The position numbers and the translations under genes are program-made. The notes under the pieces were generated by a model that was not told the DNA's origin, searched no databases, and saw only the letters and a list, made by a program, of their open reading frames with translations. DNA of 60,271 nt from Tubiluchus corallicola (Eukaryota > Priapulida > Priapulimorpha > Priapulimorphida > Tubiluchidae): assembly GCA_030141605.1 (NCBI GenBank), contig JAQGDQ010000792.1:35001-95271 (forward strand), written 5' to 3'. Of this stretch, positions 59,235 through 60,271 are shown in pieces (positions within the stretch are counted from its first letter, which is position 1; the number at the start of each line of letters is the position of its first letter).

Positions 59235-60271
59235 CATGAAATGGTTGATTAATGTTCAAGTGACGCCTTTTTTTGAAGAGAAAAAGAAGAAGAATATCTC
59301 AAACACTTTCCGTACAAAGTTGTATTAGTTAACACTGCGCTTACCTAATTGAAAGATCTATGTAACTAGAAAAGACAAATTTTAATAATTTAAAATTTTC
59401 GAGGCAATTGGTGAAATGCCACTGTGTCACAATCCCAGTGTGCACCACTGGCTCACTAAAGCATATTATTTTTTTCTTATTAAAAAATAATTTGGGACTG
59501 AAAGGGTTAACGGCGGGCGAGCCCAACTATTGATGACATCATAAACTAACATAATTTTCAACAGCAAAAATATTCCACGAGCGTGTTGCACGTGTTTGCG
59601 AAAGCGAAAATTGAACTACAGTGCTACTGTAAGATATTCAGTGTTGTGCAAAAACTGGGCAAGTTTTAAGATAAAAATTCAAATTTCAAATAAAATTTAC
59701 CGTTGCCCTCGTGCATGAGTATAAGATTGGCCCTGGTTTTGTTTTAAGCAATTGTTGACTACGGTAATAAAAAAACGTTGATATGGTTAAAGGACAAGAA
59801 AATTCTCTTCGTAAGTAAAGCTTAAAAATCGTCTTGAAATTTTGTATCATTTACATGCTGTCTCGTTGCACGTAGAGCTTGTATCAGCAGTAACGCTGTA
59901 TAAAACTTTAACTGTAAGTCGTTTGAAACAAGTTTAGATAATATTGCATGAAGTTTGAAAAAATACCTAGTGCATCCGTAGCGCACACGTCACAAACTAA
60001 GCAAAGATATAAGTTACTTTATAATAAGGTAAAAAAATAATATGCTTTAGTGAGCCAGTGGTGCACACTGGGATTGTGACACAGTGGCATTTCACCAATT
60101 GCCTCGAAAATTTTAAATTATTAAAATTTGTCTTTTCTAGTTACATAGATCTTTCAATTAGGTAAGCGCAGTGTTAACTAATACAACTTTGTACGGAAAG
60201 TGTTTGAGATATTCTTCTTCTTTTTCTCTTCAAAAAAAGGCGTCACTTGAACATTAATCAACCATTTCATG
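59235..60271. repeat. Perfect 241-bp inverted repeat with 555-bp spacer, ending at the window edge
   Basis: 59235-59475 and 60031-60271 are exact reverse complements over 241 bases by eye. The arms and the 59787-60030 part belong to the TTAAAGGACAAG MITE family (compare 46625-46950), so this is a head-to-head pair of copies. The spacer also has GGGACTGAAAGGGTTAA and a piece of the 47085-type repeat. The outer end coincides with the last base. Confidence 0.8.

Overview
This is an AT-rich, intron-rich and very repeat-rich stretch of animal nuclear DNA. GT-AG introns, polyadenylation signals, LINE reverse transcriptase fragments, MITEs, an ABCG transporter, a trypsin-fold protease and a metazoan-type GT11 fucosyltransferase all point to an invertebrate. 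The phylum cannot be fixed from sequence alone; a marine lophotrochozoan-like animal is a guess. Nothing bacterial or viral was seen.

Layout. (1) 1-5630, plus strand: the 3' end of an ABCG8-like half-transporter, three exons with matching phases and a polyadenylation signal. (2) 5637-8300: LINE tail, (TCAA)n and a 62-bp minisatellite. (3) 8703-19678, minus strand: a complete eight-exon secreted chymotrypsin-fold serine protease. I rebuilt it exon by exon; all splice phases agree and it gives a 315-residue protein with an intact triad. (4) 22167-35796, minus: a three-exon gene (called SQP-A here) for a 562-residue secreted Asn/Gln/Tyr-rich protein. Its 9.1-kb first intron holds a 59-bp satellite, a hAT MITE, a duplicated segment that flanks a fucosyltransferase reading frame broken by one stop, and a 26-bp satellite that copies the gene's own 5' splice site. 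(5) 36245-42400: a 2.2-kb TTAA-flanked element, hAT-like debris and a LINE lodged in (TCAG)n repeats. (6) 42813-44489, minus: SQP-B, two coding exons, 289 residues, with GYGRQGAQ octapeptides. (7) 44600-50010: 60-bp and 32-bp satellites and several MITEs. (8) 52034-54518, minus: SQP-C, two coding exons, 436 residues, with a 15-residue QYNQGPVPQGQQFQG repeat. (9) 54519-60271: microsatellites, an 83-bp satellite and a perfect 241-bp inverted repeat that ends on the last base.

The most notable content is the run of four secreted-protein genes on one strand. Three encode Gln/Tyr-rich, low-complexity proteins with the same design: a 12-14 codon signal-peptide exon, a phase-0 intron and one large repetitive last exon. 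The fourth is a secreted protease with a chymotrypsin-like pocket. This looks like a cluster for an extracellular structural material (matrix, adhesive, cuticle, eggshell or similar) that diversifies by repeat expansion. That role is inferred from composition and context only. The names SQP-A, -B and -C are labels for this report, not established symbols.
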